DNA from: Pseudomonadota bacterium
GTDB lineage: Bacteria; Pseudomonadota; Alphaproteobacteria; Rhizobiales; Xanthobacteraceae
Direction: 5' to 3'
Assembly: GCA_023386885.1 (NCBI GenBank)
Contig: JAEWIX010000040.1
Coordinates: 62,001 to 126,000 of the forward strand
DNA: 64,000 bases
Part shown: one piece after another, positions 17,530 to 26,472 of the stretch
Numbering within the stretch: position 1 is the stretch's first letter
How the letters are laid out: each line of letters starts with the position of its first letter
Notes under the pieces: generated by a model
Database searches by the model: none
What the model was told of the DNA's origin: nothing
What the model saw: the letters and a program-made list of their open reading frames with translations, nothing else
Program-made: the position numbers and the translations under genes

Positions 17530-20493
17530 TTACGAATTGGCGGACGTATTGTCGAGACTCATCGCCAGCACGCGCGCGACGTGGAGTGCGTTACGGCCGC
17601 TCCCGTCCCTGATCTGATGGCGGCAGGAAGTGCCGTCGGCGACCACCAGCGTCGCTGCATCGGCCTTGCGGACCGCTGGCAACAGCGACGTTTCCGCCAT
17701 GGCGAGGGAGGTGTCGTAGGTTTCGGCGCCGTAGCCGAACGCGCCGGCCATGCCGCAGCAACTCGACTCGATCGGTGCGACGGCAAGGTCGGGGATCAGC
17801 CGCAGCACCTGCAGCGTCGGCGTGAAGGCATCGAAGGCTTTCTGGTGGCAATGGCCGTGGACCAATGCCGCCTTCGCTATCGGCCGCAACGCCAAGGCGA
17901 GGCGCCCGCCCGTGGCCTCGCGCGCGAGATATTCCTCGAAGAGCATGGCGTGGGCGCTGACGGCTTTCGCCACGTCGTCGTGCCGCAGCGATAGAAGTTC
18001 ATCCCGCAGGGTGAGGAGGCAGCTTGGCTCCAGGCCGACGATCGGTACACCGCGCGCCGCGAACGGCGCGCAGGCTTCAACCAAGCGGTCAAGCTCGGTC
18101 CGAGCCTCGCCGACCAGTCCGACGGACAGAAAGGTGCGGCCGCAGCACAACGGCTTTCGGTCGCGCGCGCGGGGCATATGGACGCGATAGCCGCCTGCGA
18201 TCAACACACGCAGCGCTGCGTCGAGATTCTCCCGCTCGAAATGGCGGTTGAAGGTATCGGCGAACAGTACCACCTCGGGGCCGTCGATCGGGCCGACGGC
18301 CTCCACGCTTGGTGCGAAAATATCGCGCCGCCAGCGCGGCAGGTCGCGCCGCAGATCGATATCGGCGAATGTTTCCAGCGCGCCGCGCAGCCAGTGACGG
18401 TGGTTCCGCAGGTTGGCCAGCGGTGCGAGGCGGGACGCCCAGCCGGCATAGCGCGGCAGGTAGCCGATCAGCCGGTCGTGCAACGACAGGCCGTGCGTTT
18501 CGGCGCGTGCGGCCGCCACCTCGACCTTCATCTTCGCCATGTCCACGCCGGTGGGGCACTCGCGGCGGCAGGCCTTGCAGGAGACGCACAGCTTCATCGT
18601 TTCGGCCATGGCGTCGGAGGCAAGCGCATTCGGGCCGAGTTGTCCCGAGATCGCGAGCCGCAGCGTGTTGGCGCGACCGCGCGTCACGTCGATCTCATTC
18701 CGCGTGGCGCGATAGGACGGGCACATCACACCGCCCTCCAGTTTGCGGCAGGCGCCGTTGTTGTTGCACATCTCCACGGCGCCCTGAAAAGCGCTGGACC
18801 AGGCCGACCAGTCGAGCGCCGTTTTCAGTTCGGGCGACGCATAATCCGGCCCGTAGCGGAACAGCTTGCGGTCGTCCATGCGCTTCGGGGCGACGATCTT
18901 GCCGGGGTTGAGGATGTTCTCCGGATCGAAGCGCGCCTTGACCTCGGCGAAATCCGCGACAATGCGGGCGCCGAACATCGCCTCGTGAAATTCCGAGCGC
19001 ACGATGCCGTCGCCGTGCTCGCCGGAATGCGAGCCTTTGTAGTCGCGCACCATGGCGAAGGCTTCCTCCGCGATGGCGCGCATCGCCTTCACGTCCTTGT
19101 CGAGCTTGAGATTGAGCACCGGGCGCACGTGCAGGCAGCCTTCGGAGGCGTGCGCATACATGGTGCCGCGCGTGCCGTGTTTCGCGAAGATGCGGTTGAG
19201 ACGTTCGGTATACTCGGCGAGGTGCGGCAGCGGCACGGCACAGTCCTCGACGAAGGACACCGGCTTGCCGGCTTCCTTCATCGACATCATCACGTTGAGG
19301 CCGGCGGCGCGAAACTCCGCGATGGCGCCCTGCAGTGCGGGCTCGACGACGTCGATCACGCCACCCCATCTGCGCGGCGGCTTGTCCCAGCCGAATCCGA
19401 GATCGCCCATCAATTCGTGAAGCTGGCGCAGACGGTACAGGTTCTCGTTCTGGTCATCTTCAGCGAATTCAACCACCAGCAACGCTTCAGGATCGCCGCG
19501 CACCGCCGCCTCGATCACAGGTTCGAACATCGCGATGGCGCGGCCAAGACCGATCATCGTGCGGTCCACCAGTTCGACCGCGATCGGCTTCAGCTTCACC
19601 AGGTGCTGGGTGGCGTCCATCGCCTCGTAGAAGCTGCCGAAGTGGCAGACGCCGACCGCACGGTGGCGGATCACGGGCCACAGTTGCAATTCGATCTGCG
19701 TGGTGAAGGCCAGCGTGCCTTCCGAGCCGACGAGGAGATGCGCCAGATTGTTCGGCCGGTTCGCCGGTGTCAGCGCATCGAGATTGTAGCCGCCGACACG
19801 GCGCTGCACCTTCGGAAAGCGTGCGGCGATCTCCGCGGCCTCGCGTACGCCGAGCGCCAGCATGTCGCGCGCCAGCGCGGCGGCGGGATCGTTCGACGCA
19901 GGTGACGAATCGTCGCTTGCGACCGGCCCGAAATCCATCATCATGCCGTCGGCCAAGGCAGCCCGCATCGCCAGCGTATTGTCGCGCATGGTGCCGTAGC
20001 GCAGCGAGCGGCCGCCACAGGAGTTGTTGCCGGCCATGCCGCCGATGGTTGCCCGCGACGCGGTGGAGACATCGACCGGAAACCACAGCCCATGCTTCTT
20101 CAATTGGCGATTCAGGTCGTCGAGCACGATGCCCGGCTCGACGACGACGGTTTGCCTTTCGGTGTTCAGCGACAGAACCTTGTTGAGGTGCTTGGAGACG
20201 TCGATGACGACGCCGTTGTTGACGGTCTGGCCGCATTGCGAGGTGCCGCCGCCGCGCGGTGTGACGATGCAGTCGGCCTCCCGCGCAATTGCGAGCGTCC
20301 GCAGCGCATCGTCCATGGTGCGAGGCACCACGACGCCGCGCGGCGTGATCTGGTAGAACGAGGCATCGGTGGCGTAGCGGCCACGGCTAAATCGGTCGAA
20401 CAGCACGTCGCCTTCGATCTCGCGGCGCAGGCGTGCGGCGAGGGCGGTGTCGTCAATCGAGGGCCGCGCGTTGCTCGCGCGTGAATTTGTCAT
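17530..20493 (-). CDS. FAD- and Fe-S-binding 2-hydroxyacid dehydrogenase (GlcD-GlcF-type fusion)
   Basis: The 987-residue protein fuses a GlcD-like flavin domain to a GlcF-like iron-sulfur domain. The FAD PP-loop lies around TPRGGGTSQCGQTVNNG (about residue 98), with GGMAGNNSCGGRSLRYGTMR following. The FAD-oxidase C domain includes SHSGEHGDGIVRSEF. A 4Fe-4S motif CVSCKACRRECPTGVDM lies near residue 644. Two CCG-type cysteine motifs occur later (PLCCGRTF and SSCCGMAGAFGYG). Such fusions oxidise D-2-hydroxyacids (D-lactate, D-2-hydroxyglutarate, glycolate) and pass electrons to quinone or a partner. Next to an aminotransferase that uses glyoxylate, glycolate oxidation is a fair guess but not shown. 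Confidence 0.92.
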   Translation of the reverse strand: MTNSRASNARPSIDDTALAARLRREIEGDVLFDRFSRGRYATDASFYQITPRGVVVPRTMDDALRTLAIAREADCIVTPRGGGTSQCGQTVNNGVVIDVSKHLNKVLSLNTERQTVVVEPGIVLDDLNRQLKKHGLWFPVDVSTASRATIGGMAGNNSCGGRSLRYGTMRDNTLAMRAALADGMMMDFGPVASDDSSPASNDPAAALARDMLALGVREAAEIAARFPKVQRRVGGYNLDALTPANRPNNLAHLLVGSEGTLAFTTQIELQLWPVIRHRAVGVCHFGSFYEAMDATQHLVKLKPIAVELVDRTMIGLGRAIAMFEPVIEAAVRGDPEALLVVEFAEDDQNENLYRLRQLHELMGDLGFGWDKPPRRWGGVIDVVEPALQGAIAEFRAAGLNVMMSMKEAGKPVSFVEDCAVPLPHLAEYTERLNRIFAKHGTRGTMYAHASEGCLHVRPVLNLKLDKDVKAMRAIAEEAFAMVRDYKGSHSGEHGDGIVRSEFHEAMFGARIVADFAEVKARFDPENILNPGKIVAPKRMDDRKLFRYGPDYASPELKTALDWSAWSSAFQGAVEMCNNNGACRKLEGGVMCPSYRATRNEIDVTRGRANTLRLAISGQLGPNALASDAMAETMKLCVSCKACRRECPTGVDMAKMKVEVAAARAETHGLSLHDRLIGYLPRYAGWASRLAPLANLRNHRHWLRGALETFADIDLRRDLPRWRRDIFAPSVEAVGPIDGPEVVLFADTFNRHFERENLDAALRVLIAGGYRVHMPRARDRKPLCCGRTFLSVGLVGEARTELDRLVEACAPFAARGVPIVGLEPSCLLTLRDELLSLRHDDVAKAVSAHAMLFEEYLAREATGGRLALALRPIAKAALVHGHCHQKAFDAFTPTLQVLRLIPDLAVAPIESSCCGMAGAFGYGAETYDTSLAMAETSLLPAVRKADAATLVVADGTSCRHQIRDGSGRNALHVARVLAMSLDNTSANS

Positions 20494-20691
20494 TGGAAAT
20501 GCTCGCGTGCTGCCGCGCCGATCCCGGCCCGATCATGCATCCATCGTCCGTCTTGGCAAGGCATGTCTCAAGGTGTGTCTCAAGGCATGATGATTGCGCG
20601 GGAGGCCTCATGTCCCATGCGTGGGACAGTGACCGCGATCTGTGCTAACCAATCGATCAGTTTCATCGCGCCATCCATCGGAGAAACAGCC

Positions 20692-21897
20692 ATGGCGGTT
20701 CACAGCGGCCGGCATTTTTTGCAGATTCCGGGCCCGACCAACGTGCCGGACCGGGTGCTGCGCGCGATGGCGATGCCGACCATCGATCATCGGGGACCCG
20801 AGTTCACCGAGCTGGGCTTTGCGGTGCTCAAGGCCTGCGAGAGCGTTTTCCGCACCATCCAGCCGGTGATCGTCTATCCGTCGTCCGGCACCGGCGCGTG
20901 GGAGGCCGCGATCGCCAATACGCTGTCGCCGGGCGACCGGGTCGTGATGGCCGAAACCGGGCAGTTCGCGCTGCAATGGCGCAAGTTGGCGGAACGGTTC
21001 AGGCTCAATATCGATTGGCTTGAGGGTGATTGGCGACATGGTGCCGGTGCGGCCGCGATCGGTGAGCGTCTGGCGCAGGACAAGCAGCACCGCATCAAGG
21101 CGGTGATGGTGGTGCACAACGAGACATCGACCGGGTGCGTCAGCGATATTCCCGCCATCCGCCGCGCGATCGACGATGCGAGGCATCCGGCGCTGCTGAT
21201 GGTAGACACCATTTCCGGCCTCGGCGCCATGCCGTACGAGCACGATGCCTGGGGTATCGATGTGTCGGTGGCGGGATCGCAGAAGGGGTTGATGCTGCCG
21301 CCGGGTCTCGGCTTCAACGCCGTCTCGGAAAAGGCGCTCGCCGCATCGAAGGCCAATGCCTCCGTGCGATCCTATTGGGATTGGCACGAGATCATTGCCG
21401 CCAACAAGCTCGGCTCGTGGCCTTATACGCCGGCGACGAATCTTCTCTATGCGCTCAGGGAAGCCATCGCCATGCTGCACGAGGAGGGGCTCGAGAATGT
21501 CTTCGCGCGGCACCGGCGCCATGGCGCGGCCGCGCGCGCGGCCTTGCGTCAATGGGGCCTTGAGAATGTCTGCATGAACGATGCTGAGTACTCGCCGGCG
21601 CTCACCGCTGTGCTGCTGCCGCAAGGACACGACGCGGATCGACTCCGCGACATCGTGCTGCAACGCTTTGACATGTCGCTCGGCACCGGGCTCGGCAAGT
21701 TGAAGGGCAGGGCGTTCCGGATCGGCCACCTCGGCCACTTCAACGATCTGATGCTGATGGGTACGCTCGCTGGCGTCGAGATGGGGCTTGGTCTTGCCGG
21801 TATTCCGCATCAACGTGGCGGCGTCGATGCCGCGATGGACGTGCTGACCGGCGATGACCGGATGGCGGACACGCCGCGCACCAGCGCGGTTGCGTGA
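20692..21897 (+). CDS. Serine-glyoxylate / alanine-glyoxylate aminotransferase
   Basis: The 401-residue protein is a class V PLP aminotransferase of the AGXT/SgaA type. It opens with FLQIPGPTNVPDRVLRAM and has the HNETSTGC substrate loop, the PLP-Asp in LLMVDTISGLG, and the Schiff-base Lys in SVAGSQKGLMLPPG. These enzymes convert glyoxylate plus serine or alanine to glycine, as in photorespiration-like glycolate salvage and the serine cycle. GGAGAA 6 bases before the ATG at 20692 supports this start over a longer frame. It is divergent from the glycolate-type dehydrogenase, and together they form a plausible glycolate to glyoxylate to glycine route. Confidence 0.92.
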   Translation: MAVHSGRHFLQIPGPTNVPDRVLRAMAMPTIDHRGPEFTELGFAVLKACESVFRTIQPVIVYPSSGTGAWEAAIANTLSPGDRVVMAETGQFALQWRKLAERFRLNIDWLEGDWRHGAGAAAIGERLAQDKQHRIKAVMVVHNETSTGCVSDIPAIRRAIDDARHPALLMVDTISGLGAMPYEHDAWGIDVSVAGSQKGLMLPPGLGFNAVSEKALAASKANASVRSYWDWHEIIAANKLGSWPYTPATNLLYALREAIAMLHEEGLENVFARHRRHGAAARAALRQWGLENVCMNDAEYSPALTAVLLPQGHDADRLRDIVLQRFDMSLGTGLGKLKGRAFRIGHLGHFNDLMLMGTLAGVEMGLGLAGIPHQRGGVDAAMDVLTGDDRMADTPRTSAVA

Positions 21898-21927
21898 CCA
21901 ATTTCTCGCGAGGACCAATCCAATATC

Positions 21928-22722
21928 ATGACTGCGACCGAACCCAACGATGATCTGATCTACACCGTGACCGATGGCATCGGCCGCATTACCTTCAATC
22001 GGCCGCAGGCGCGCAACGCCATGACCTTCGCGATGTATGAGCGGCTCGCTGAAATCTGTCAGGCTGCGAATGCCGACCGCTCGATCAAGGTTCTGATCCT
22101 GACCGGTGCCGGGGATAAGGCGTTCGCATCCGGCACCGATATCTCGCAATTTCGTGCCTTCAAATCTCCGCAAGATTCCCTGGACTACGAAGCGCGGATC
22201 GACCGCGTGTTCGGTGCGCTGGAATCCTGCCGTGTGCCGACGATCGCCGCTATTGCCGGCGCCTGCACCGGAGGGGGCGCGGGACTTGCCGCCTGCTGCG
22301 ACATCCGCATCGGCACCGCCTCCGCGCGGATCGGTTTTCCCATCGCACGTACGCTCGGCAATTGCCTGTCGATGTCGAATATCAGCCGTCTGGTGGCGCT
22401 GATCGGCGCCGCGCGCACCAAGGATATCATCTTCACCGCACGACTGATCGAAGCGCCGGAAGCGCTGTCGCTCGGTCTGCTCAATGAAGTGGTGCCGGAT
22501 GTCGATGCGTTGCAGCGCCGCTCCGGCGAATTGGCGCAACTCTTGGCGGGCCATGCGCCGCTGACACTGGAAGTCACCAAGGAAGCGGTGCGCAGGTTAC
22601 GCCCGAATCTCACCCGCGATGAAGGCGAAGACCTGATTCTCAAGGCCTATATGAGCGCTGATTTTCGCGAGGGGATGGAAGCATTTCTCTCCAAACGCAA
22701 GCCTGTGTGGAAGGGCGAGTAA
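21928..22722 (+). CDS. Enoyl-CoA hydratase/isomerase family protein
   Basis: The 264-residue crotonase-fold protein has ITFNRPQARNAMTFAMYERL, the first oxyanion-hole segment around DKAFASGTDISQF, and the second in ACTGGGAGLAACCDIRIG. The usual catalytic Glu region is replaced by Arg-Thr-Leu-Gly-Asn, so its reaction may not be plain hydration. It lies 30 bases after the aminotransferase, in the same transcript. The coupling of a crotonase to glyoxylate metabolism is unusual; the substrate is unknown. Confidence 0.87.
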   Translation: MTATEPNDDLIYTVTDGIGRITFNRPQARNAMTFAMYERLAEICQAANADRSIKVLILTGAGDKAFASGTDISQFRAFKSPQDSLDYEARIDRVFGALESCRVPTIAAIAGACTGGGAGLAACCDIRIGTASARIGFPIARTLGNCLSMSNISRLVALIGAARTKDIIFTARLIEAPEALSLGLLNEVVPDVDALQRRSGELAQLLAGHAPLTLEVTKEAVRRLRPNLTRDEGEDLILKAYMSADFREGMEAFLSKRKPVWKGE

Positions 22723-22752
22723 TCGGGGCGAATCCCGCAATCGACCATCGTC

Positions 22753-22783
22753 ATCGGGGATTCATTCAGCCGATATCCCCGAT
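22753..22783 (+). terminator. Stem-loop after the enoyl-CoA hydratase gene
   Basis: ATCGGGGAT and ATCCCCGAT form perfect 9-bp arms around a 13-base loop, 31 bases after the stop codon. No T-run follows, so it may slow or end transcription or protect the 3' end. Confidence 0.55.
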
Positions 22784-23161
22784 AACACAGATCGCCGCTG
22801 CAGGGATTCTCGCAGCAAATTCGCCACAACCGACTGAGATTCATTTCGAGATGCAGCGTTCTGTCTGAACTCGCCACGAAGCAGTGCAATTTTGATCCTG
22901 GATAGGTGGATCACGAGGCAGCAATCCTATCGAAAAGCGAGCGCAAAGAGGCAATAGCTTTAGGGATCGCTCCTGGAAACTCCGTGGGGAATGATCGCGT
23001 CGAACCGCAATAGCCCGAGACGGCGATCGAAGCTGCGGATTTCATGACGTGCCTGCGTTCGAGCCGATCTGCCACGCAGGACATCTCTAAGGCGTCCGCC
23101 CTTCACTGGTGTGCCTTTAAGAAAATGGCTTTGTCGGGAGGCGCGGACATCACTGCGGAAA
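22784..23161. other. Intergenic interval, no supported gene
   Basis: This stretch lies between the two hairpins that end the aminotransferase unit and the glycosyltransferase gene. No frame here has a plausible start with a ribosome-binding site or a recognisable domain. Confidence 0.4.
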
Positions 23162-23196
23162 CATTGAGGGGCGATCGGATGGATCGCCCCTCAATG
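23162..23196 (-). terminator. Perfect 15-bp stem-loop downstream of the glycosyltransferase gene
   Basis: CATTGAGGGGCGATC and its exact complement flank the 5-base loop GGATG. It lies 75 bases beyond the stop of the minus-strand glycosyltransferase. On the minus strand the stem is followed by TTT, so a terminator for that gene is likely; it could act in both directions. Confidence 0.6.
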
Positions 23197-23270
23197 CCAA
23201 TCAAAGCCGGGCAGGAGATGCGTCGTGGTCGGTCCCCATGCCTTCAGGTCACTGAACCGGTGAGTCAGGA

Positions 23271-24338
23271 CTAATTGGAACTCCTGACGAGTTTAATGTG
23301 CGGTTTAGTGTCGTCAACCAGGCTGCGATATGCCTCGATATAGTCGAGCGCCATCCGACGGGCCGTGAAGCGTCTTTCGAATTCCGTACGGATCGCTGTT
23401 CGATCGAGCGTTGCCAGTCGATCCACGGCGGCGACGGCACTGATCTCATCCTCCACAACGTATCCGGTCCTGCCATCATCCACGATTTCAGCGACCGAGC
23501 CGCGGTTGAAGGCGATGACCGGCGTTCCGCATGCCATCGCTTCGATCATGACGAGACCAAAAGGCTCCGGCCAATCGATCGGAACCAGAAGGCCAATGGC
23601 TCCACTGAGAAAGTCCGGCTTTTCGCGATCGCTTATCTCGCCGATGTATTCCACCAACGGATGGTCCATCATGGGCCGGATCAGCTCGTGGTAGTACTCC
23701 TCATCGGCGTGATCGACTTTCGCTGCGATCTTGATCGGTATACCACATCGAATGGCGATCTTGATTGCGCGATCGACACCTTTCTCAGGCGCGATGCGGC
23801 CGAGCACGGCGAGATAGCTTGGCCTGACGGGTTGCGGGGTTAATAGTCGCTCCGGAAGTCCGTGATGGATGGTGCGCAGCCATCGCGCGTGAGGAACGGG
23901 CCGTCGCTGCGAGTTCGAAATCGAGATTACGGGAATCGATGAGAACGTTGAGAAGACCGGCTGATGTTCCGGAAGGTCGAGACGTCCATGTAAGGTTGTG
24001 AGGAAGGGAGTTGGTTGTCTGGAGAATAGGGAGAAGGGGTAGTAGTCGAGATGAAAGTGCAGAAAGTCGAATTCCCCGTTGTCGCATTTGCGACGGACCC
24101 TTTCCAGCATCACCATATGAAGTGCGTTGGGGTCGCGCACGGAGCCGTCCAGACGCAATGCTTTAGGCCATGCTGCCTCGAGTCGGGCGGTCGTATGAGA
24201 GTCGCCGCTCGCAAACAACGTGACGTCGTGACCTAGTTCGACAAGTTCCTCCGTCAACCAATGAACCACCCGTTCGGTGCCGCCATATAACCTGGGCGGA
24301 ACAGCCTCCGTAAGCGGGGCGACTTGCGCAATGCGCAT
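23271..24338 (-). CDS. Glycosyltransferase family 4 (GT-B fold)
   Basis: The 355-residue protein starts MRIAQVAPLTEAVPPRLYGG with the glycine-rich GT-B N-terminus (PPRLYGGTERVVHWLTEELV). It has the C-terminal nucleotide-sugar motif EPFGLVMIEAMACGTPVIAF, whose E-x7-E arrangement binds the donor phosphate and ribose. An LGRIAPEKG segment marks the start of the second domain. The family moves a sugar from a nucleotide donor. The acceptor is unknown. The nearby glucan-active enzyme and exporter on the opposite strand hint at glucan or glycolipid chemistry. Confidence 0.9.
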   Translation of the reverse strand: MRIAQVAPLTEAVPPRLYGGTERVVHWLTEELVELGHDVTLFASGDSHTTARLEAAWPKALRLDGSVRDPNALHMVMLERVRRKCDNGEFDFLHFHLDYYPFSLFSRQPTPFLTTLHGRLDLPEHQPVFSTFSSIPVISISNSQRRPVPHARWLRTIHHGLPERLLTPQPVRPSYLAVLGRIAPEKGVDRAIKIAIRCGIPIKIAAKVDHADEEYYHELIRPMMDHPLVEYIGEISDREKPDFLSGAIGLLVPIDWPEPFGLVMIEAMACGTPVIAFNRGSVAEIVDDGRTGYVVEDEISAVAAVDRLATLDRTAIRTEFERRFTARRMALDYIEAYRSLVDDTKPHIKLVRSSN

Positions 24339-24638
24339 CCAACAATCTCCTGTCGATTCTTTAACGTGCGATTTTCGTCGCGAGATCAGCCCTGCCCCAA
24401 GCGGGGAACGTTTTCTCTTCCATCGGGTTCCTTCGGTGAACGAAGTTCCTCAAGCAATCGCTTTGCTGATGCAACGACCATGACATCGGTATCATCCATG
24501 GGCGTGCTGTCGAAATGTTGGCGAAGCGAAGGCAATTGGAAAGCGAGCGTACAAGATTGCCTATCAGTTGCGGCGGCCTGATCGTGGCCACATTCACCCG
24601 CGCAATATCTTACACTTCGAAGCGAGGCTCACTATTCG
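24339..24638. other. Divergent promoter interval
   Basis: These 300 bases separate the divergent glycosyltransferase and ABC exporter genes and must hold both promoters. Short overlapping frames on both strands lack ribosome-binding sites. I could not fix a -35/-10 pair. Confidence 0.4.
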
Positions 24639-26402
24639 ATGGACAATCTATCAGCTTACGCCGACCGCCCGTTTTCATTGGTGATGGGCTATCTGCGTCG
24701 GCGCCTTACGGCGCACATGATCATTCTCGGTGCGGTGATTGCGGCGGTGGTGTGTTCGGTTGGGACGCAATACGGCGTCAAGGCGCTTGTCGATGCATTG
24801 GCGGCAGGGCCCAGCCGAGGTGATGGGGTATGGCTGGCATTCGCGTTGCTCATGGGTCTGGTCTGCGCCGACAACTTTTTGTGGCGCATCGCGAGTTGGA
24901 AGGCGAGCTTTACATTTGTGGAGGTGACCGGCGATCTTCGCGCCGACGTTTTTCGTCACCTGACGGGACATGCGCCGAACTACTTTGCCGATCGATTGCC
25001 GGGGATGCTGAGCAGCCGGATCACCGCAGCATCGAACGCGGTGTTCACGGTTGAAAACATGTTTGCTTGGAATGTTTTGCCCCCCTGCATCGCTACTCTT
25101 GCGGCGATCATATTGATCGGAACCGTCAGCATTCCGATGGCGAGCGGACTTGCCGTTGTTGCGGGGATTGTCGTCATCGCGATGTTCAGAATGGCAGCAG
25201 CCGGCAAGCCGCTGCATGACGATTTCGCCGACAAGGCGGCGGTCGTCGATGGCGAGATGGTGGACGTTATCAACAACATGACGCTGGTTCGGGCATTCTG
25301 CGGCCTGCGCCATGAGCATGATCGCTTCGATGCGACCGTGAGCCGCGAAATGACGGCGCGTGGCCGGAGCCTGCGCTATCTCGAAAAGCTGCGCCTGATG
25401 CACGCGGCGGTGACCGTGATCCTGACCGTCGCCCTGCTGGCCTGGGCAATCGTGCTTTGGCAACGTGGCAGCGCAAGCACCGGCGACGTGGTGCTGGTCT
25501 GTACGCTGGGTCTTTCGATCTTGCATGCGACGCGAGATCTCGCGGTCGCTCTCGTCGATGTGACACAACACGTGGCGAGGATGTCGGAAGCCATAGCTAC
25601 GCTTCTGGTGCCGCACGAATTGCAGGATCACCCCGAGGCTGCGCCGCTGGTCAGGCGGGGGGTTGCGATTTCCTTTGACAAGGTCTCGTTCAGCTATCCC
25701 GACGGTTTCAAGGTATTCGACCGCCTTGCTCTGCGAGTACCTGCCGGCCAGAGGGTGGGTATCGTTGGGCCGTCCGGTGGCGGCAAGTCCACCTTGTTTT
25801 CTCTCCTGCAGCGCTTCTATGACGTGGATGGCGGCTGCATCACGGTCGGTGATCAAAACATCGCCCATGTCACGCAACAAAGTCTGCGCGCCGCGATCTC
25901 GGTCGTACCGCAGGATATTTCGCTGTTTCACCGATCGATCGTCGATAACATTCGGTACGGTCGTCCGACTGCAACCGACGAGGAAGTGCTGCGCGCTGCT
26001 ATCGACGCACGTTGTGATTTTGTCGAAGCCTTGCCCGATGGCCTGGCAACTCTTGTCGGCGACAGAGGCGTCAGGCTCTCCGGTGGTCAGCGGCAGCGCA
26101 TTGCGATCGCTCGCGCATTTCTCAAGGATGCGCCGATTCTGCTGCTTGACGAAGCAACGGCGGCGCTCGATTCCGAGTCTGAGGAGGCCGTTCGCGAGGC
26201 GCTGAACCGCCTGATGCAGGGACGCACCGTGATTGCCATCGCACATCGACTGACGACGGTGCGCAATTTCGATCGCGTGGTCGTGCTTAGGAATGGGCAG
26301 ATCATCCAGGACGGGCCTCCCGATCACCTCATGCGCACGCAAGGACCCTATCGGCAACTCGTGACGCAGGAGATGCGTCGTCTTGCCGTTCATGCTGCAT
26401 AG
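24639..26402 (+). CDS. ABC exporter, fused permease-ATPase half-transporter
   Basis: The 587-residue protein has an N-terminal six-helix transmembrane domain (about residues 20-310) and a C-terminal ATPase. The ATPase shows Walker A GPSGGGKST, Q-loop VVPQDISLF, signature LSGGQRQRIAIARA, Walker B ILLLDEATAALD and H-loop IAHRLTTV. All catalytic motifs are intact, so it should work as a homodimer in the inner membrane, in the MsbA/NdvA-like class. The substrate cannot be read from sequence. It is followed by a glucan-debranching enzyme and is divergent from a glycosyltransferase, so export of a glycan or glycolipid is reasonable inference. Confidence 0.9.
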   Translation: MDNLSAYADRPFSLVMGYLRRRLTAHMIILGAVIAAVVCSVGTQYGVKALVDALAAGPSRGDGVWLAFALLMGLVCADNFLWRIASWKASFTFVEVTGDLRADVFRHLTGHAPNYFADRLPGMLSSRITAASNAVFTVENMFAWNVLPPCIATLAAIILIGTVSIPMASGLAVVAGIVVIAMFRMAAAGKPLHDDFADKAAVVDGEMVDVINNMTLVRAFCGLRHEHDRFDATVSREMTARGRSLRYLEKLRLMHAAVTVILTVALLAWAIVLWQRGSASTGDVVLVCTLGLSILHATRDLAVALVDVTQHVARMSEAIATLLVPHELQDHPEAAPLVRRGVAISFDKVSFSYPDGFKVFDRLALRVPAGQRVGIVGPSGGGKSTLFSLLQRFYDVDGGCITVGDQNIAHVTQQSLRAAISVVPQDISLFHRSIVDNIRYGRPTATDEEVLRAAIDARCDFVEALPDGLATLVGDRGVRLSGGQRQRIAIARAFLKDAPILLLDEATAALDSESEEAVREALNRLMQGRTVIAIAHRLTTVRNFDRVVVLRNGQIIQDGPPDHLMRTQGPYRQLVTQEMRRLAVHAA

Positions 26403-26472
26403 AGTCGAGAGTATGTGAATGCTGCGGCCGACGGCCGGAGCGGGTGAATAACAACTTCGCTGAGGTGCAGGT

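Noticed and set aside
18178..19905. A 575-codon plus-strand frame inside the fusion dehydrogenase gene
   Set aside because: It is the complement of a gene with clear flavin and iron-sulfur motifs; the composition is antisense-like.
20608..22554. A 648-codon minus-strand frame opposite the aminotransferase and hydratase genes
   Set aside because: It is the antisense shadow of two well-supported genes in GC-rich DNA; its sequence is Arg/His-rich with no domain.
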